In this document: positions 1-9,583 of the stretch, in pieces | Layout of the letters: each line of letters starts with the position of its first letter | Numbering within the stretch: the stretch's first letter is position 1 | Assembly: GCF_014648275.1 (NCBI RefSeq) | Contig: NZ_BMQU01000004.1 | Coordinates: 62,001 to 126,000, forward strand | Reading direction: 5' to 3' | From: Pseudomonas laurentiana | GTDB taxonomy: Bacteria; Pseudomonadota; Gammaproteobacteria; Pseudomonadales; Pseudomonadaceae | Length of the DNA: 64,000 nt | Notes under the pieces: model-generated | Databases searched by the model: none | Seen by the model: the letters and a program-made list of their open reading frames with translations, nothing else | What the model was told of the DNA's origin: nothing | Made by a program: the position numbers and the translations under genes

Positions 1-26
1 ATAAAAAAGGGCCCCGTCAGGGGCCC
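1..26 (-). terminator. Intrinsic terminator of rmf
   Basis: A perfect 7-bp stem (GGGCCCC / GGGGCCC, loop GTCA on the plus strand) is followed on the minus strand by TTTTTT. It lies just downstream of the rmf stop codon, so it should end the rmf transcript. Confidence 0.85.
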
Positions 27-85
27 CTGGGCCTTAGCCCGCCGCCCGGATAGGGCTGGCATGGTTAATCGAATTCGATCCTCGT

Positions 86-301
86 TCAGCCAACGGCGTG
101 AAGTTCGTTGAGTCTATGGATACCCGCAGTGCCGGTCATACCGTCCCAGTTGTCGCCACGTCCCTCACGCCAGCCGTTAATCCAGGCTTGGCGTACCGAC
201 GGTAGAGTGAAAGGGCAAAGCTCGCGGGATTTGCCGGTGACCCCATATTGGTAGCCACGTGAAAAAGCTCGTTCCAACGGATCACGCTTAAGTCTTCTCA
301 T
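86..301 (-). CDS. rmf: Ribosome modulation factor
   Basis: This 71-residue basic protein matches the RMF family in length and in its conserved N-terminal part (MRRLKRDPLERAF, then GYQYGVTGKS) and its RQAWINGWREGR segment. RMF binds 70S ribosomes in stationary phase and promotes their dimerisation into inactive 100S particles in the cytoplasm. The ATG at 301 is preceded by GAGGG about 10 bases upstream. The gene stands alone, with a strong terminator directly behind it and a long non-coding leader of more than 500 bases in front, shared with the divergent rlmKL. No stringent-response element could be assigned by eye. Identification is firm. Confidence 0.95.
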   Translation of the reverse strand: MRRLKRDPLERAFSRGYQYGVTGKSRELCPFTLPSVRQAWINGWREGRGDNWDGMTGTAGIHRLNELHAVG

Positions 302-843
302 AGGGTGTTGCCCTCACTTGTTGACTGTAATGTCCCGTCGGCCTCGTCTGAGGCCGGGCAGAATCGTTCTGCCGGTATGTGCTCGCTGCCGGCGTCGCGA
401 GCAATAAGTGTTGCCCCGTTGCGGTGACAACATAGTTTGATTTCTAACCAATGCACGACACACTGTGAATGACCGATTTGTCATAAGGACGTAACCTTTC
501 ATAGGGTCACAAGGATAAGTAAAAATTTGCTACAGCGATGGAATCTCGGAAAAGGCCGCTATCATCAGGCTTTGCCCGTAGATGTAGTCAGTTGGCCAGT
601 GCTGGAAGTGACCTTCAGCCAGGCGAAGAAAACGACGAAGGGTCATCACGATTCTTTTGTAACGGATATTTTCACTCTGCGCGGTGAACAGTGCGGTGTT
701 GCCCTGTGCAGCGGCCTGTTCTTCCGGGTGGCCCGGTACCCTGCTCGGGTACCATTCGAATACTTGATGGAAGGGTGTTCGATCAAACATCGAAAGGGCG
801 ATGCGCTTGCCCTTTCACTTATTGCTCAAGGCTTGGAAAACTC
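302..843. other. Divergent intergenic region rmf / rlmKL
   Basis: This 542-base stretch separates divergent rmf and rlmKL. Short reading frames exist on both strands but none looks like a known protein. I see a hairpin at about 333-358 (GGCCTC gtct GAGGCC core) in the rmf leader and a GGTACC-containing imperfect repeat near 733-752. No convincing promoter could be assigned by eye. It presumably holds the promoters and 5' leaders of both genes. Confidence 0.5.
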
Positions 844-3039
844 ATGTCGGACCGTTTCGAACTTTACTTAACCTGCCCCAAGGGCCTGGAAAGCCTGCTA
901 GCCGAGGAGGCGCGTGGGCTTGGCCTTGAAGAAGTGCGCGAGCACACTTCAGCCATTCGCGGCACGGCCGACATGGAAACCGCCTATCGCCTGTGCCTCT
1001 GGTCGCGTCTGGGCAACCGCGTGTTGCTGGTGCTCAAGCGCTTCTCGATGAAGAATGCCGATGACCTGTACTACGGCGTACATGACGTCGAGTGGGCTGA
1101 TCATCTGGATGCTGCCGGTACACTGGCCGTTGAGTTCAGCGGTCATGGTTCGGGCATCGATAACACGCACTTCGGCGCCCTGAAGGTCAAGGATGCCATT
1201 GTCGACAAGCTGCGCACGCCAAGTGGCGAGCGACCATCGGTCGACAAGCTCAACCCGGACCTGCGCGTTCACCTGCGCCTGGATCGCGGGGAAGCGATTC
1301 TGTCGCTGGACCTGTCCGGGCACAGCCTGCACCAACGTGGCTATCGTTTGCAGCAGGGTGCTGCCCCATTGAAGGAAAACCTTGCGGCGGCGGTGCTGAT
1401 CCGTGCCGGTTGGCCGCGTATCGCTGCCGAGGGTGGCGCGCTGGCTGACCCCATGTGCGGTGTCGGTACGTTCCTGGTCGAAGCGGCGATGATCGCCGCC
1501 GACATCGCCCCGAACCTCAAGCGCGAACGCTGGGGTTTCAGCGCCTGGCTGGGCCATGTCCCGGCCTTGTGGCGCAAGCTGCATGACGAAGCCCTGGCGC
1601 GTGCCGAGGCTGGCCTGGCGCGACCACCGCTGTGGATCCGTGGCTATGAGGCCGACCCGCGACTGATTCAGCCGGGGCGCAACAACGTCGAGCGTGCAGG
1701 TCTGAGCGACTGGGTGAAGATTTACCAGGGTGAGGTAGGCTCGTTCGAGCCGCGTCCAGACCAGAACCAGAAAGGCCTGGTCATCTGTAACCCCCCTTAT
1801 GGTGAGCGTCTGGGTGATGAAGCCAGCCTGCTGTACCTCTACCAGAACCTCGGCGAGCGGCTGCGCCAGGCCTGCCTGAACTGGGAGGCGGCGGTATTTA
1901 CCGGTGCACCGGATCTGGGCAAGCGCATGGGTATCCGCAGTCACAAGCAGTATGCCTTCTGGAACGGGGCATTGCCGTGCAAGCTGCTGTTGATCAAGGT
2001 ACAACCGGATCAGTTCGTCACCGGCGAGCGCCGTCAGCCTGAGCGCGATGGCAATGACGCCACGCAGCCGACCGTTGCATCGGCCAGCGAACCAGCACGC
2101 CTGAGTGAAGGCGGGCAGATGTTCGCCAACCGCCTGCAAAAGAACCTCAAGCAATTGGGCAAGTGGGCCAAGCGCGAGAACATCAGTTGCTACCGCCTCT
2201 ATGATGCCGATATGCCGGAGTACGCCCTGGCCATCGATCTCTATCAGGATTGGGTGCATGTGCAGGAGTACGCGGCACCGCGTTCGATTGATCCGGAAAA
2301 GGCGCAGGCGCGCTTGTTCGACGCCTTGGCCGCAATCCCTCAGGCCTTGGGTATCGACCAGAGTCGTGTGGTGGTCAAGCGCCGCGAGCGGCAGTCCGGC
2401 ACGCGTCAGTACGAGCGGCAGAACACCCAGGGGCAATTTACTGAGGTCAATGAAGGCGGGGTCAAGCTGTTGGTCAACCTGACTGACTACCTGGACACCG
2501 GCCTGTTCCTCGACCATCGCCCGATGCGGATGCGTATCCAGCGTGAAGCGGCCGGCAAGCGCTTCCTCAACCTGTTCTGCTACACCGCGACGGCCAGCGT
2601 ACATGCGGCCAAAGGCGGCGCACGCAGCACCATGAGTGTCGACTTGTCACGTACGTACCTGGATTGGGCGCGGCGCAACTTCTCGCTCAACGGCTTCTCG
2701 GATAAAAACCGCCTGGAGCAGGGTGATGTGATGGCCTGGCTACAGGCCTGCCGTGACGAGTACGACCTGATTTTCATCGACCCGCCGACGTTCTCCAACT
2801 CCAAGCGCATGGAAGGTGTGTTTGACGTTCAGCGTGACCATGTCGAGTTGTTGGACCTGGCAGTGGCACGGTTGGCACCGGGCGGTGTGTTGTACTTCTC
2901 GAACAACTTCCGCAAGTTCCAGCTGGATGAGCGTCTGAGCGAGCGTTATGCGGTAGAGGAAATCAGCGCCCAGACACTGGACCCGGACTTCGCACGCAAC
3001 AGCAAGATCCACCGTGCCTGGAAGATTCAGGCACGCTGA
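844..3039 (+). CDS. rlmKL: Bifunctional 23S rRNA m2G2445/m7G2069 methyltransferase
   Basis: The product of 731 residues is the fused RlmL-RlmK enzyme of gammaproteobacteria. It uses S-adenosylmethionine to methylate G2445 (N2) and G2069 (N7) in the 23S rRNA peptidyl-transferase region. The N-terminal part carries a THUMP-like RNA-binding region, then a methyltransferase domain with DPMCGVGTF from residue 202 and catalytic NPPY at 316-319. The C-terminal RlmK half has the motif DPPTFSNS at 646-653. The length fits the fused family. An ATG at 844 beginning MSDRFELYLTCPKG was chosen over an upstream frame extension (from 691) because the extra residues do not resemble the family. It is monocistronic, converging on dacB across a large palindrome. 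Confidence 0.95.
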   Translation: MSDRFELYLTCPKGLESLLAEEARGLGLEEVREHTSAIRGTADMETAYRLCLWSRLGNRVLLVLKRFSMKNADDLYYGVHDVEWADHLDAAGTLAVEFSGHGSGIDNTHFGALKVKDAIVDKLRTPSGERPSVDKLNPDLRVHLRLDRGEAILSLDLSGHSLHQRGYRLQQGAAPLKENLAAAVLIRAGWPRIAAEGGALADPMCGVGTFLVEAAMIAADIAPNLKRERWGFSAWLGHVPALWRKLHDEALARAEAGLARPPLWIRGYEADPRLIQPGRNNVERAGLSDWVKIYQGEVGSFEPRPDQNQKGLVICNPPYGERLGDEASLLYLYQNLGERLRQACLNWEAAVFTGAPDLGKRMGIRSHKQYAFWNGALPCKLLLIKVQPDQFVTGERRQPERDGNDATQPTVASASEPARLSEGGQMFANRLQKNLKQLGKWAKRENISCYRLYDADMPEYALAIDLYQDWVHVQEYAAPRSIDPEKAQARLFDALAAIPQALGIDQSRVVVKRRERQSGTRQYERQNTQGQFTEVNEGGVKLLVNLTDYLDTGLFLDHRPMRMRIQREAAGKRFLNLFCYTATASVHAAKGGARSTMSVDLSRTYLDWARRNFSLNGFSDKNRLEQGDVMAWLQACRDEYDLIFIDPPTFSNSKRMEGVFDVQRDHVELLDLAVARLAPGGVLYFSNNFRKFQLDERLSERYAVEEISAQTLDPDFARNSKIHRAWKIQAR

Positions 3040-3091
3040 GTCAGGGAGATGGTGGGGTGCTCAAACCGTGGTTATCAACCATCGGTAAAGG

Positions 3092-3167
3092 GTGCCTCTG
3101 GAGCCGCCGAAGGCTGTTCAGGTGCAATGCCTGGACAGCCTTCGGTTATGGTATTAGCCCCAGAGGC
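3092..3167. repeat. Nested inverted repeat between convergent rlmKL and dacB
   Basis: An inner pair CCGAAGGCTGTTCAGG (3107-3122) and CCTGGACAGCCTTCGG (3130-3145) matches at 15 of 16 positions. An outer pair TGCCTCTGG (3093-3101) and CCAGAGGCA (3159-3167) is perfect. It sits between two converging genes without a T-run, so it may be a two-way terminator or a REP-like element. Confidence 0.7.
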
Positions 3168-3174
3168 ATTAGCC

Positions 3175-4638
3175 TCAGGGTTGTGCGGCGGCTGTGCTGT
3201 TCACCAGCTTGGGCTGGCGGTACAGGTCGAGCAGCACCTGGTCAAGGATTGACGAGGCGCCCCAAGGTTTTGGGTCGTTGATGATCGCCACCACGGCCCA
3301 GGTATTACCGTTGCTGTCGCGGCTATAGCCGGCAATGGCCCGCACGGTATTCAAGGTGCCCGTCTTGATATGGGCCTCACCGGCCATGGCGGTACGCTTG
3401 AGGCGTTTACGCATGGTGCCGTCCATGCCGGTCAAAGGCATCGAGCTGATGAACTCGGCGGCATAAGGACTCTTCCAGGCAGCCTGCAGCAGCGTGGCCA
3501 TTTCGCGTGCGCTGACCCGTTCGGCACGGGACAGGCCTGAGCCGTTTTCCATGATCAGGTGCGGTGCGGTAATGCCCTTTTTCGCCAGCCACTGACGGAC
3601 CACGCGTTGCGCTGCGCGCGCATCATCGCCATCGGCGTCGGTGCGGTATTGCGCGCCCAGGCTGAGGAACAACTGCTGAGCCATGGTGTTGTTGCTGTAC
3701 TTGTTGATGTCGCGAATGATCTCGACCAGGTCCGGGGAGAATGCCCGAGCCAGAAGGCGGGCGCTCTTGGGCAGGGCGTCTACCCGATCGCGACCGTCGA
3801 TGCTGCCGCCCAGCTCATTCCAGATTGCCCGTACGGCACCGGCCGCATAGGTAGGATGATCAAGCAGGGAGAGATAGGTTTGGGAGTTGCAGCCTTCAGC
3901 CAGTTGGCCGCTGACAACCACGGTGACGCCATCGGCCTGCGTTATCGGGTTGTAGCGTACATCGCCCGTGCATTGCTTGCCGGCTACGGCCTTGACCTGA
4001 TTGTCGATGTGGATACTGGCGATCGGTGGTTCGACCGACACCAGCACCTTGCCGCCGTCGTTGCGTGCAACGAAACGCAGGGCCTTGAGGTTGATCATCA
4101 GCGAGTCGGGCTTGACCAGAAACGGCTTGTTTTCGTCGCCGCCGTCGTCATTGAACTGGGGTAGCTGGGGCTGGACGAAATGGCTGCGGTCGAGCACCAG
4201 ATCGCCGGTAATGCGTTGCACGCCATTGGCGCGCAGGTCACGCATCAGCAACCAGAGTTTTTCCATGTTCAGCTTGGGGTCGCCACCCCCCTTGAGGTAC
4301 AGGTTGCCTTGCAGCACGCCGTTGCTTAGCGGGCCGTCACTGTAGAACTCGGTTTTCCACTGATGGGTAGGGCCGAGCATTTCCAGTGCCGCATAGGTAG
4401 TGACCAGTTTCATGGTCGAGGCCGGGTTGACCGAGACATCGGCATTGAACACGGTGGGCGTTCCGGGGCCATTCAACGGCAACATCACCAGCGACAGCGC
4501 GGAGTCCTGTAGCTTGTTGGTCTTCAGTGCCTGTTCGACTTTTGGAGGCAGGGTCGTGTTTACGGCAGCCGCATGGGCGGGCAATGCCAGCGGCAGCAAC
4601 AGGCCAGCAACAAGAAGAGGGCGTAGTGATTTGATCAT
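3175..4638 (-). CDS. dacB: D-alanyl-D-alanine carboxypeptidase/endopeptidase (PBP4)
   Basis: This 487-residue periplasmic enzyme of the S13 serine peptidase family trims the terminal D-Ala of stem peptides and cuts DD-crosslinks in murein. A signal peptide of about 24 residues (hydrophobic core LLVAGLLLPLALP, cleavage after AHA) is visible. The three penicilloyl-serine transferase motifs are intact: STMK at 74-77 with Ser74 as nucleophile, SNN from 315, and KTG from Lys425. The start at 4638 was chosen because it opens directly with the signal peptide. A longer frame to 4734 would bury the signal sequence. It is convergent with rlmKL and separated from yggL by a promoter-sized gap. Confidence 0.94.
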   Translation of the reverse strand: MIKSLRPLLVAGLLLPLALPAHAAAVNTTLPPKVEQALKTNKLQDSALSLVMLPLNGPGTPTVFNADVSVNPASTMKLVTTYAALEMLGPTHQWKTEFYSDGPLSNGVLQGNLYLKGGGDPKLNMEKLWLLMRDLRANGVQRITGDLVLDRSHFVQPQLPQFNDDGGDENKPFLVKPDSLMINLKALRFVARNDGGKVLVSVEPPIASIHIDNQVKAVAGKQCTGDVRYNPITQADGVTVVVSGQLAEGCNSQTYLSLLDHPTYAAGAVRAIWNELGGSIDGRDRVDALPKSARLLARAFSPDLVEIIRDINKYSNNTMAQQLFLSLGAQYRTDADGDDARAAQRVVRQWLAKKGITAPHLIMENGSGLSRAERVSAREMATLLQAAWKSPYAAEFISSMPLTGMDGTMRKRLKRTAMAGEAHIKTGTLNTVRAIAGYSRDSNGNTWAVVAIINDPKPWGASSILDQVLLDLYRQPKLVNSTAAAQP

Positions 4639-4887
4639 CTGAGGTAGAACCCTGCGAGCGAGGGGTGAAAAAAACGAGGCGATATAAGATGGACGCCCCG
4701 GTATGACAAAAATATAGCGCCCATTATGCCCCAAGCGGCGCAGCGATGGGGCGCTTCATCTACCTTGGTCGTCAGGTGAGACGCGAGCTTTTGTACGGCT
4801 TGGTTTTTCTGCCGCGGCGTTTTAGTCGGGCAGCCGGGAGGCAAAACTGATAGAGTGCGGCGCGTTATTACTTAAGAGGATTGTTTC

Positions 4888-5232
4888 ATGGCGACCAACC
4901 GTTCCCGCCGTTTGCGTAAAAAGCTCTGCGTGGGTGAATTCCAGGAGCTGGGCTTCGAACTGAACCTGGAGTTCAAGGAAGATCTGACCGAAGAAGCTGT
5001 CGATGCCTTCCTCGATGCTTTCCTTGTAGAAGCGATGGATGCTAACGGCCTGGACTACGTCGGCGGCGATGACTTCGGTCTGGTCTGCTCGGCCAAGCGT
5101 GGCTCGGTGACTGAAGCACAACGCGCTGCTGTCGAAGCTTGGCTGAAGGCTCGCAACGAGCTGACCAAGATCGAACTCAGCCCGCTGCTCGATGCCTGGT
5201 ATCCGGAAAACGAAATCAATCCGGTTGCTTGA
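4888..5232 (+). CDS. yggL: YggL family 50S ribosome-associated protein (DUF469)
   Basis: The 114-residue acidic protein begins MATNRSRRLRKKLCVGEF and matches the YggL/DUF469 family over its whole length. YggL of Escherichia coli has been reported to bind the 50S subunit, and the precise role is not settled. An AGAGGA stretch lies about eight bases ahead of the ATG. It is a single-gene unit ending in a strong hairpin (5243-5266). It adds another ribosome-linked factor to the rmf and rlmKL neighbourhood, although nothing suggests co-transcription. Confidence 0.88.
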   Translation: MATNRSRRLRKKLCVGEFQELGFELNLEFKEDLTEEAVDAFLDAFLVEAMDANGLDYVGGDDFGLVCSAKRGSVTEAQRAAVEAWLKARNELTKIELSPLLDAWYPENEINPVA

Positions 5233-5242
5233 TATCCAGTGA

Positions 5243-5266
5243 AACGGCAGCCTCAGGGCTGCCGTT
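5243..5266 (+). terminator. Terminator downstream of yggL
   Basis: A perfect 10-bp stem AACGGCAGCC / GGCTGCCGTT with loop TCAG is followed by TT and a T-rich tail on the plus strand. It lies between convergent yggL and the hybrid kinase gene and may act in both directions. Confidence 0.85.
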
Positions 5267-5297
5267 TTCATTTTGCGTACCTCGTTTTTCCTCGTCG

Positions 5298-8200
5298 TCA
5301 TTCCTCCTGCAGGTTTGTTACAGCGGTCAGTTCTGTAATCTTTTCCTGCAAGGCCTGTTCAAATCTCTGCATTTCCCGCAATAGCCGTTGGCGCCGACGC
5401 CGGATAACCGGTTCCTGGGCATTTTTGCTGCAGGCCTTCTCCAGCTGTTCGCAGGCTTCCATCAAGGCTGTTGCCTGAACGATGCGCGCTGCCCCAAGCA
5501 CTTTGTGGGCATGGTTCATCAACGCTTCAGGTGACCCCTGTGTGTCGAGTTCCAGCAATGCCTGCCGGTCGCGTTGATTGCTTTGCAGCAGTTGCTCGAG
5601 CAGGCGGCATAGATCACTGCGGGAGTTACCCACCACGGGTTCAAGGCGCTCAAGGTCCAGTGCAGTGGTACTTGTCTTGGGCGGCGCGTGGGACAGCAGC
5701 GGTGCTTGTGCCAGGCGCCGGCCGAGGGCATTGAGGCTGATCGGTTTTAGCAGGCAGTCATCCATGCCGGCCTGCAGGCATTGCCCACGCGCTTCAGGCT
5801 GGGCGTTGGCGGTGTAGCCCCAGAGGGTACAGCGGGGCAGCCCGTGCTGCTGCTCATGTTCTCGAATGGCTTGGGCCAGTTGGTAGCCGTTCATTTTCGG
5901 CATGTTGCAATCGACGATCAGCACATCGAAATGCCCCTGCTTCCAGGCCTGCAGCCCGCTCAGGCCGTCCTCGGCGCTGGTATGGCGTACGCCCAGGTAA
6001 TCCAGTTGCTGGGCCATCAACAGCAGGTTGGCAGGATGATCATCGACCACCAGCACGCTCAGTTCGGGCGGTAGCAGGGGCGCTGCCGGCTCTGGAGCCT
6101 GGGTTTCGCTGCAGGCTGCAAGCCCGGTCAGCGGCATGGTGACCTGGACATCGGTACCGTGGCCAGGTTGACTGTGCAGGACCAGCCGGCCCCCCATCAT
6201 TTCACACAGGTTGCGGCTGATCACCAGGCCCAGGCCTGTGCCGCTGCGTGCCAACTGGCTGTCGGGGGACACTTGTGCAAAAGGCTGGAACAGGCGTTGC
6301 TGGTCGCTCTGGCTGATGCCGATGCCGGTGTCCTGTACGGACATTTCCAGGGTCAGTCCGCTGCTGCCCGGGTTTGGGTACAAGGACGCATGTACTGTGA
6401 CATGGCCGCGCTCGGTAAACTTGATGGCGTTGCTGACCAGGTTCGACAGGATCTGCTTGAAGCGAAGCGGGTCGAGCAACACATCGCGTTGGGCATTGAC
6501 GGCGATGTCCATGGTCAGGCGCAGGCCTTTCTGGCGGGCCAGCCCGTCGAATACCCGGCCCACCGACTCGACCAGATCGGCCAGGTTGACCCGCTCTGGA
6601 GCCAGGCTCAGGTGGCCGGATTCAATTCTGGCGATATCCAGGATGTCGCCAATCAATGCCAGCAGGTCCGTTGCCGAGTTGTGTGCGACTTCGATGGCCA
6701 GTTGATCGAGCTGACCTTTGTCGGCGCGTTTGAGCGCCAACTCGAGCATGCCGATCACTGCATTCATGGGGGTGCGGATTTCATGGCTCATGGTTGCCAG
6801 GAAGGTGCTCTTGGCGCGGTTGGCTTCATCGGCCTGCTTCTTTGCCTGGCGCAGGTCTTCGATCAACTGGCGGCGTTCGCTGATGTCGATCCAGCCGCCA
6901 ATGATGCCCTGAACCTCGCCCAGCGAATCGCGGTAGGGCAGGATCCAGTGATAGATGGTCAACTGCCTGTCCTTGAGCAGCAGGGGGCGATCACCGATCA
7001 GGGGCGTGCCCTGCTTCATGACCATCTCGTAATCCGCGCGGATCTTTCGCGCCTGTCGCTTGCCGCCTTTTCCGCCTGACGGCACCGGTTTGCCGAGTAC
7101 CGCTTCTGCTTTGGCCTCAAGCGCCTCGAGGTAGCTTTCATTGCAGGTTTGCAACAGCCCCTCGCGATCCCGGACATAGATCGGATGTGGGGTGCCATTG
7201 ACCAGTGCGCGCATGAATGCCAACTGGTCATTGAGGGCGCGCTCGGCCGCTTCACGCTGTTTGATCTGTCTGCGCATCCAGGCGTTCCAGGCCAGCGATA
7301 GCAGCAGTAACGCGGCGGTGGCGAGAATGATCTGCACGATCAGGCGCTGATGATTGCGCCAATAGGAGTCACCAGATGCGCTGTAGCCGCGCCAGCGGCT
7401 GTTGATGACACCCAACTCTTCGGGGGTGATGCTCAGCAAGGCCTTGTCGAGGATTGAACTGAGTTCCTGGGCACCTTTGGCGGTGGCCATCGAGAAGTTT
7501 GACGGGTCGGAGCCGACCGTGGCTCGAATGATCAGATCCGGTTCGGAGGCCAGGCTGAAATTGGCGTTGATCAACGCGGTGATTGCACCGTCCACCTGAC
7601 CTTGGGCCAACAGTGAGGTGGAGGTGGAGGTGCTTTCAGTTTCGACCAGCTGAATCGTTGGAAAACGTTGTCGCAGCAGGTTGATCACCGGGCTGCCTCG
7701 GGTCAGTGCAACCCGCTTGCCTTGCAGGTGCTCTAGAGAGCCTGGCTGTTCCGCGCCCTTTCGAGTCACCAGAACGTAGGCGTTTTCCAGGTAGGGGCGA
7801 CTGATAGCGAGTGTGGCATCGCGCTCGGCACTGGGCGAAATCGCGGCGATCACATCGGCAATGTTGTTGTCGATGCGGTGGATCATGTCGCTGATGCCTG
7901 TGGTGCGTTGCACCTCGAAGCGAAGCCCCGTGCGCAGGCGAATCAGTTCGAGCAGGTCGGCGGCGATGCCGCGAAAGTTGCCCGAGCTGTCGAAGAACGT
8001 CAGCGGCGCAGCGTTCTCGTTCACTACGACACGCACCACGGGGTGCTCACCCAGCCACTGCTCTTCACGCTTGGACAGCTGCAGCTTGCGGTCGCTCAGC
8101 AAGACGCCGCTGCCGGCGCTCCAGCGTTGGAAGATGCGCTCTCGGGTGGCACTGGATACCGCACTGAGTGTTGCGTTGACCATCTCCAGCAGTATCTGGT

Positions 8201-8960
8201 TGTCGTTGTGCAGGGCAAAGCTGAACCCGACGGGCTCGTGTTTGCCGAAGTTGGCCATCTTGACGTTCTGCAAGTAGCCCTGGTTGATCATGTAGTGTGT
8301 CGAGATGGTATCGCCGAGAAAGACATCGGCCTGATCGAAGGCTACGGCGTTGAGTGCGTGCTGGTAGGACACGTAGGTGTGGGTGGTGGCTTTGGGGTAG
8401 GTCGTTCGCACTTCGTCCAGCGGCAGGTAGTGGTAAGCCATGCTCAGGCGCAGACCGGCCAGGCCGGTGTTCAGCGGCCTGCTCTCGTCTTCGCGGGTAA
8501 CCAGTACGGGTTGATCGATTGCATAGGGATGTGAGAGTGCGACGCCCTGCGCACCGGCTTCGTAGCCATTCGCACTGCCCAGCAAATCGATGCGTCCCTC
8601 CGTCAGTGCGCGGATGGCATCTTCACGGTTGGCAAAACGTTCGACGCGGATCGGGATATCGAGTGTATTACTCAGCAAACCGGCGTAGTCCGCCGTCAGG
8701 CCTTCGTAGTCACGACCGCTTGCAGTCATGTCGAACGGCGGGTAATCCGGCGCCGAGGTGCCCAGCACCAGCTCATGTTTTTTATTGAGCCATTCTGTCT
8801 GCTCTGGTGTCAGGGTGATGTTGATCCGAACCGGGCCCGAGCGGCTAAGCAGGGCATACTGACCCGGTTGTTCGACCTCGGCCAGCGCCGCCTGCCAGGT
8901 ACAGGCGGATACCACCAGCAGGCATGTGGCAATGAAGTGCTTCACGATGGCTGTCTTCAT
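5298..8960 (-). CDS. EvgS/BvgS-type hybrid sensor histidine kinase
   Basis: The 1220-residue protein is an unorthodox sensor kinase. An N-terminal signal segment is followed by two tandem solute-binding (SBP_bac_3-like) periplasmic domains (roughly 55-285 and 305-530), one membrane helix near 540-560 (IVQIILATAALLLLSLAW), a PAS-like domain (about 580-700), a HisKA domain with the H-box SHEIRTPMNAV, an ATPase domain, a receiver domain (about 970-1085, with VVDDHPAN and DCNMPKMNG), and a C-terminal HPt domain with HKVLGAAR. This supports a four-step phosphorelay to the regulator encoded just upstream, whose 3' end overlaps this start by 4 bases. The signal cannot be deduced. The paired binding domains suggest a small periplasmic ligand. 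Confidence 0.93.
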   Translation of the reverse strand: MKTAIVKHFIATCLLVVSACTWQAALAEVEQPGQYALLSRSGPVRINITLTPEQTEWLNKKHELVLGTSAPDYPPFDMTASGRDYEGLTADYAGLLSNTLDIPIRVERFANREDAIRALTEGRIDLLGSANGYEAGAQGVALSHPYAIDQPVLVTREDESRPLNTGLAGLRLSMAYHYLPLDEVRTTYPKATTHTYVSYQHALNAVAFDQADVFLGDTISTHYMINQGYLQNVKMANFGKHEPVGFSFALHNDNQILLEMVNATLSAVSSATRERIFQRWSAGSGVLLSDRKLQLSKREEQWLGEHPVVRVVVNENAAPLTFFDSSGNFRGIAADLLELIRLRTGLRFEVQRTTGISDMIHRIDNNIADVIAAISPSAERDATLAISRPYLENAYVLVTRKGAEQPGSLEHLQGKRVALTRGSPVINLLRQRFPTIQLVETESTSTSTSLLAQGQVDGAITALINANFSLASEPDLIIRATVGSDPSNFSMATAKGAQELSSILDKALLSITPEELGVINSRWRGYSASGDSYWRNHQRLIVQIILATAALLLLSLAWNAWMRRQIKQREAAERALNDQLAFMRALVNGTPHPIYVRDREGLLQTCNESYLEALEAKAEAVLGKPVPSGGKGGKRQARKIRADYEMVMKQGTPLIGDRPLLLKDRQLTIYHWILPYRDSLGEVQGIIGGWIDISERRQLIEDLRQAKKQADEANRAKSTFLATMSHEIRTPMNAVIGMLELALKRADKGQLDQLAIEVAHNSATDLLALIGDILDIARIESGHLSLAPERVNLADLVESVGRVFDGLARQKGLRLTMDIAVNAQRDVLLDPLRFKQILSNLVSNAIKFTERGHVTVHASLYPNPGSSGLTLEMSVQDTGIGISQSDQQRLFQPFAQVSPDSQLARSGTGLGLVISRNLCEMMGGRLVLHSQPGHGTDVQVTMPLTGLAACSETQAPEPAAPLLPPELSVLVVDDHPANLLLMAQQLDYLGVRHTSAEDGLSGLQAWKQGHFDVLIVDCNMPKMNGYQLAQAIREHEQQHGLPRCTLWGYTANAQPEARGQCLQAGMDDCLLKPISLNALGRRLAQAPLLSHAPPKTSTTALDLERLEPVVGNSRSDLCRLLEQLLQSNQRDRQALLELDTQGSPEALMNHAHKVLGAARIVQATALMEACEQLEKACSKNAQEPVIRRRRQRLLREMQRFEQALQEKITELTAVTNLQEE

Positions 8961-9583
8961 ACCAGTGCATTGCGTTTTGCCATTTCAATCAATTCGACCA
9001 GTGAGTTTGCCTTGAGCTTTTGCATCAGGCGTTTTTTGTAAGTACTCACGGTTTTGTTACTCAGGAACATGCCTTTGGCAATTTCCTTGTTGCTCCTGCC
9101 TTGGGCGAAGAGTTGCAGTACCATCAGTTCACGGTCATTGACCTGTTTGAACAGATCAATTTCGTTGTTTGTATTTTCCGCGTCCCTTGAATGAAGGATG
9201 GCTTGGCTGGGGAAATAGTTGTATCCCGAAAGTACCGCTTTTATGGCACTGAGTAATTCGCTGAGGTCTTCTTGCTTGCACACATAGCCGCTGGCGCCGG
9301 ACTGCATGCAGCGCATGGCGAACAGTGTCGGCGATTGTGCAGTCAGTACCAGTATCTTGAACGGGAGCGACATGGCGTGAAAGCGTGAAAGTACTTCAAG
9401 GCCGTCGAGTTTCGGGATGCTGATGTCCAGGATAATCAGGTCTGGCTGACATTCTCGAACCATTTGCATGGCGTCTACGCCGTTGTCCGACTCGCCGGCG
9501 ACCCGGTAGCCTTCATTCTCCAGCAGCATGCGCACAGCCAAACGTATGACCGGGTGATCGTCAACAATAAAAACAGAATACAT
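8957..9583 (-). CDS. LuxR/NarL-family response regulator (EvgA/BvgA-like)
   Basis: The 208-residue protein has a receiver domain with acidic pair VDD (8-9), phospho-acceptor Asp53 in LDISIPKLDG, and switch Lys in YVCKQ. Its C-terminal LuxR-type helix-turn-helix reads LFAQGRSNKEIAKGMFLSNK. It is the likely partner of the hybrid kinase downstream, with which it overlaps by 4 bases (ATGA), so the two are translationally coupled. The promoter region in front is strikingly AT-rich. By analogy with EvgA and BvgA it should bind DNA as a phosphorylated dimer. Target genes are unknown. Confidence 0.93.
   Translation of the reverse strand: MYSVFIVDDHPVIRLAVRMLLENEGYRVAGESDNGVDAMQMVRECQPDLIILDISIPKLDGLEVLSRFHAMSLPFKILVLTAQSPTLFAMRCMQSGASGYVCKQEDLSELLSAIKAVLSGYNYFPSQAILHSRDAENTNNEIDLFKQVNDRELMVLQLFAQGRSNKEIAKGMFLSNKTVSTYKKRLMQKLKANSLVELIEMAKRNALV

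Noticed and set aside
314-502. Minus-strand frame of 62 codons ahead of rmf
   Set aside because: It is Arg-rich, has no recognised fold and a poor start context, and lies in the rmf leader.
527-871. Plus-strand frame of 114 codons overlapping the rlmKL start
   Set aside because: It runs into rlmKL out of frame and has no family resemblance.
949-2604. Long minus-strand frame of 551 codons opposite rlmKL
   Set aside because: It lies entirely within rlmKL, whose motifs are intact on the plus strand. High-GC codon bias makes long antisense frames common.
3049-3281. Short plus-strand frames after rlmKL
   Set aside because: They cover the palindrome and the end of dacB and do not look coding.
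6159-7079. Plus-strand frame of 306 codons opposite the hybrid kinase
   Set aside because: It is antisense to the kinase domains, which are well conserved.
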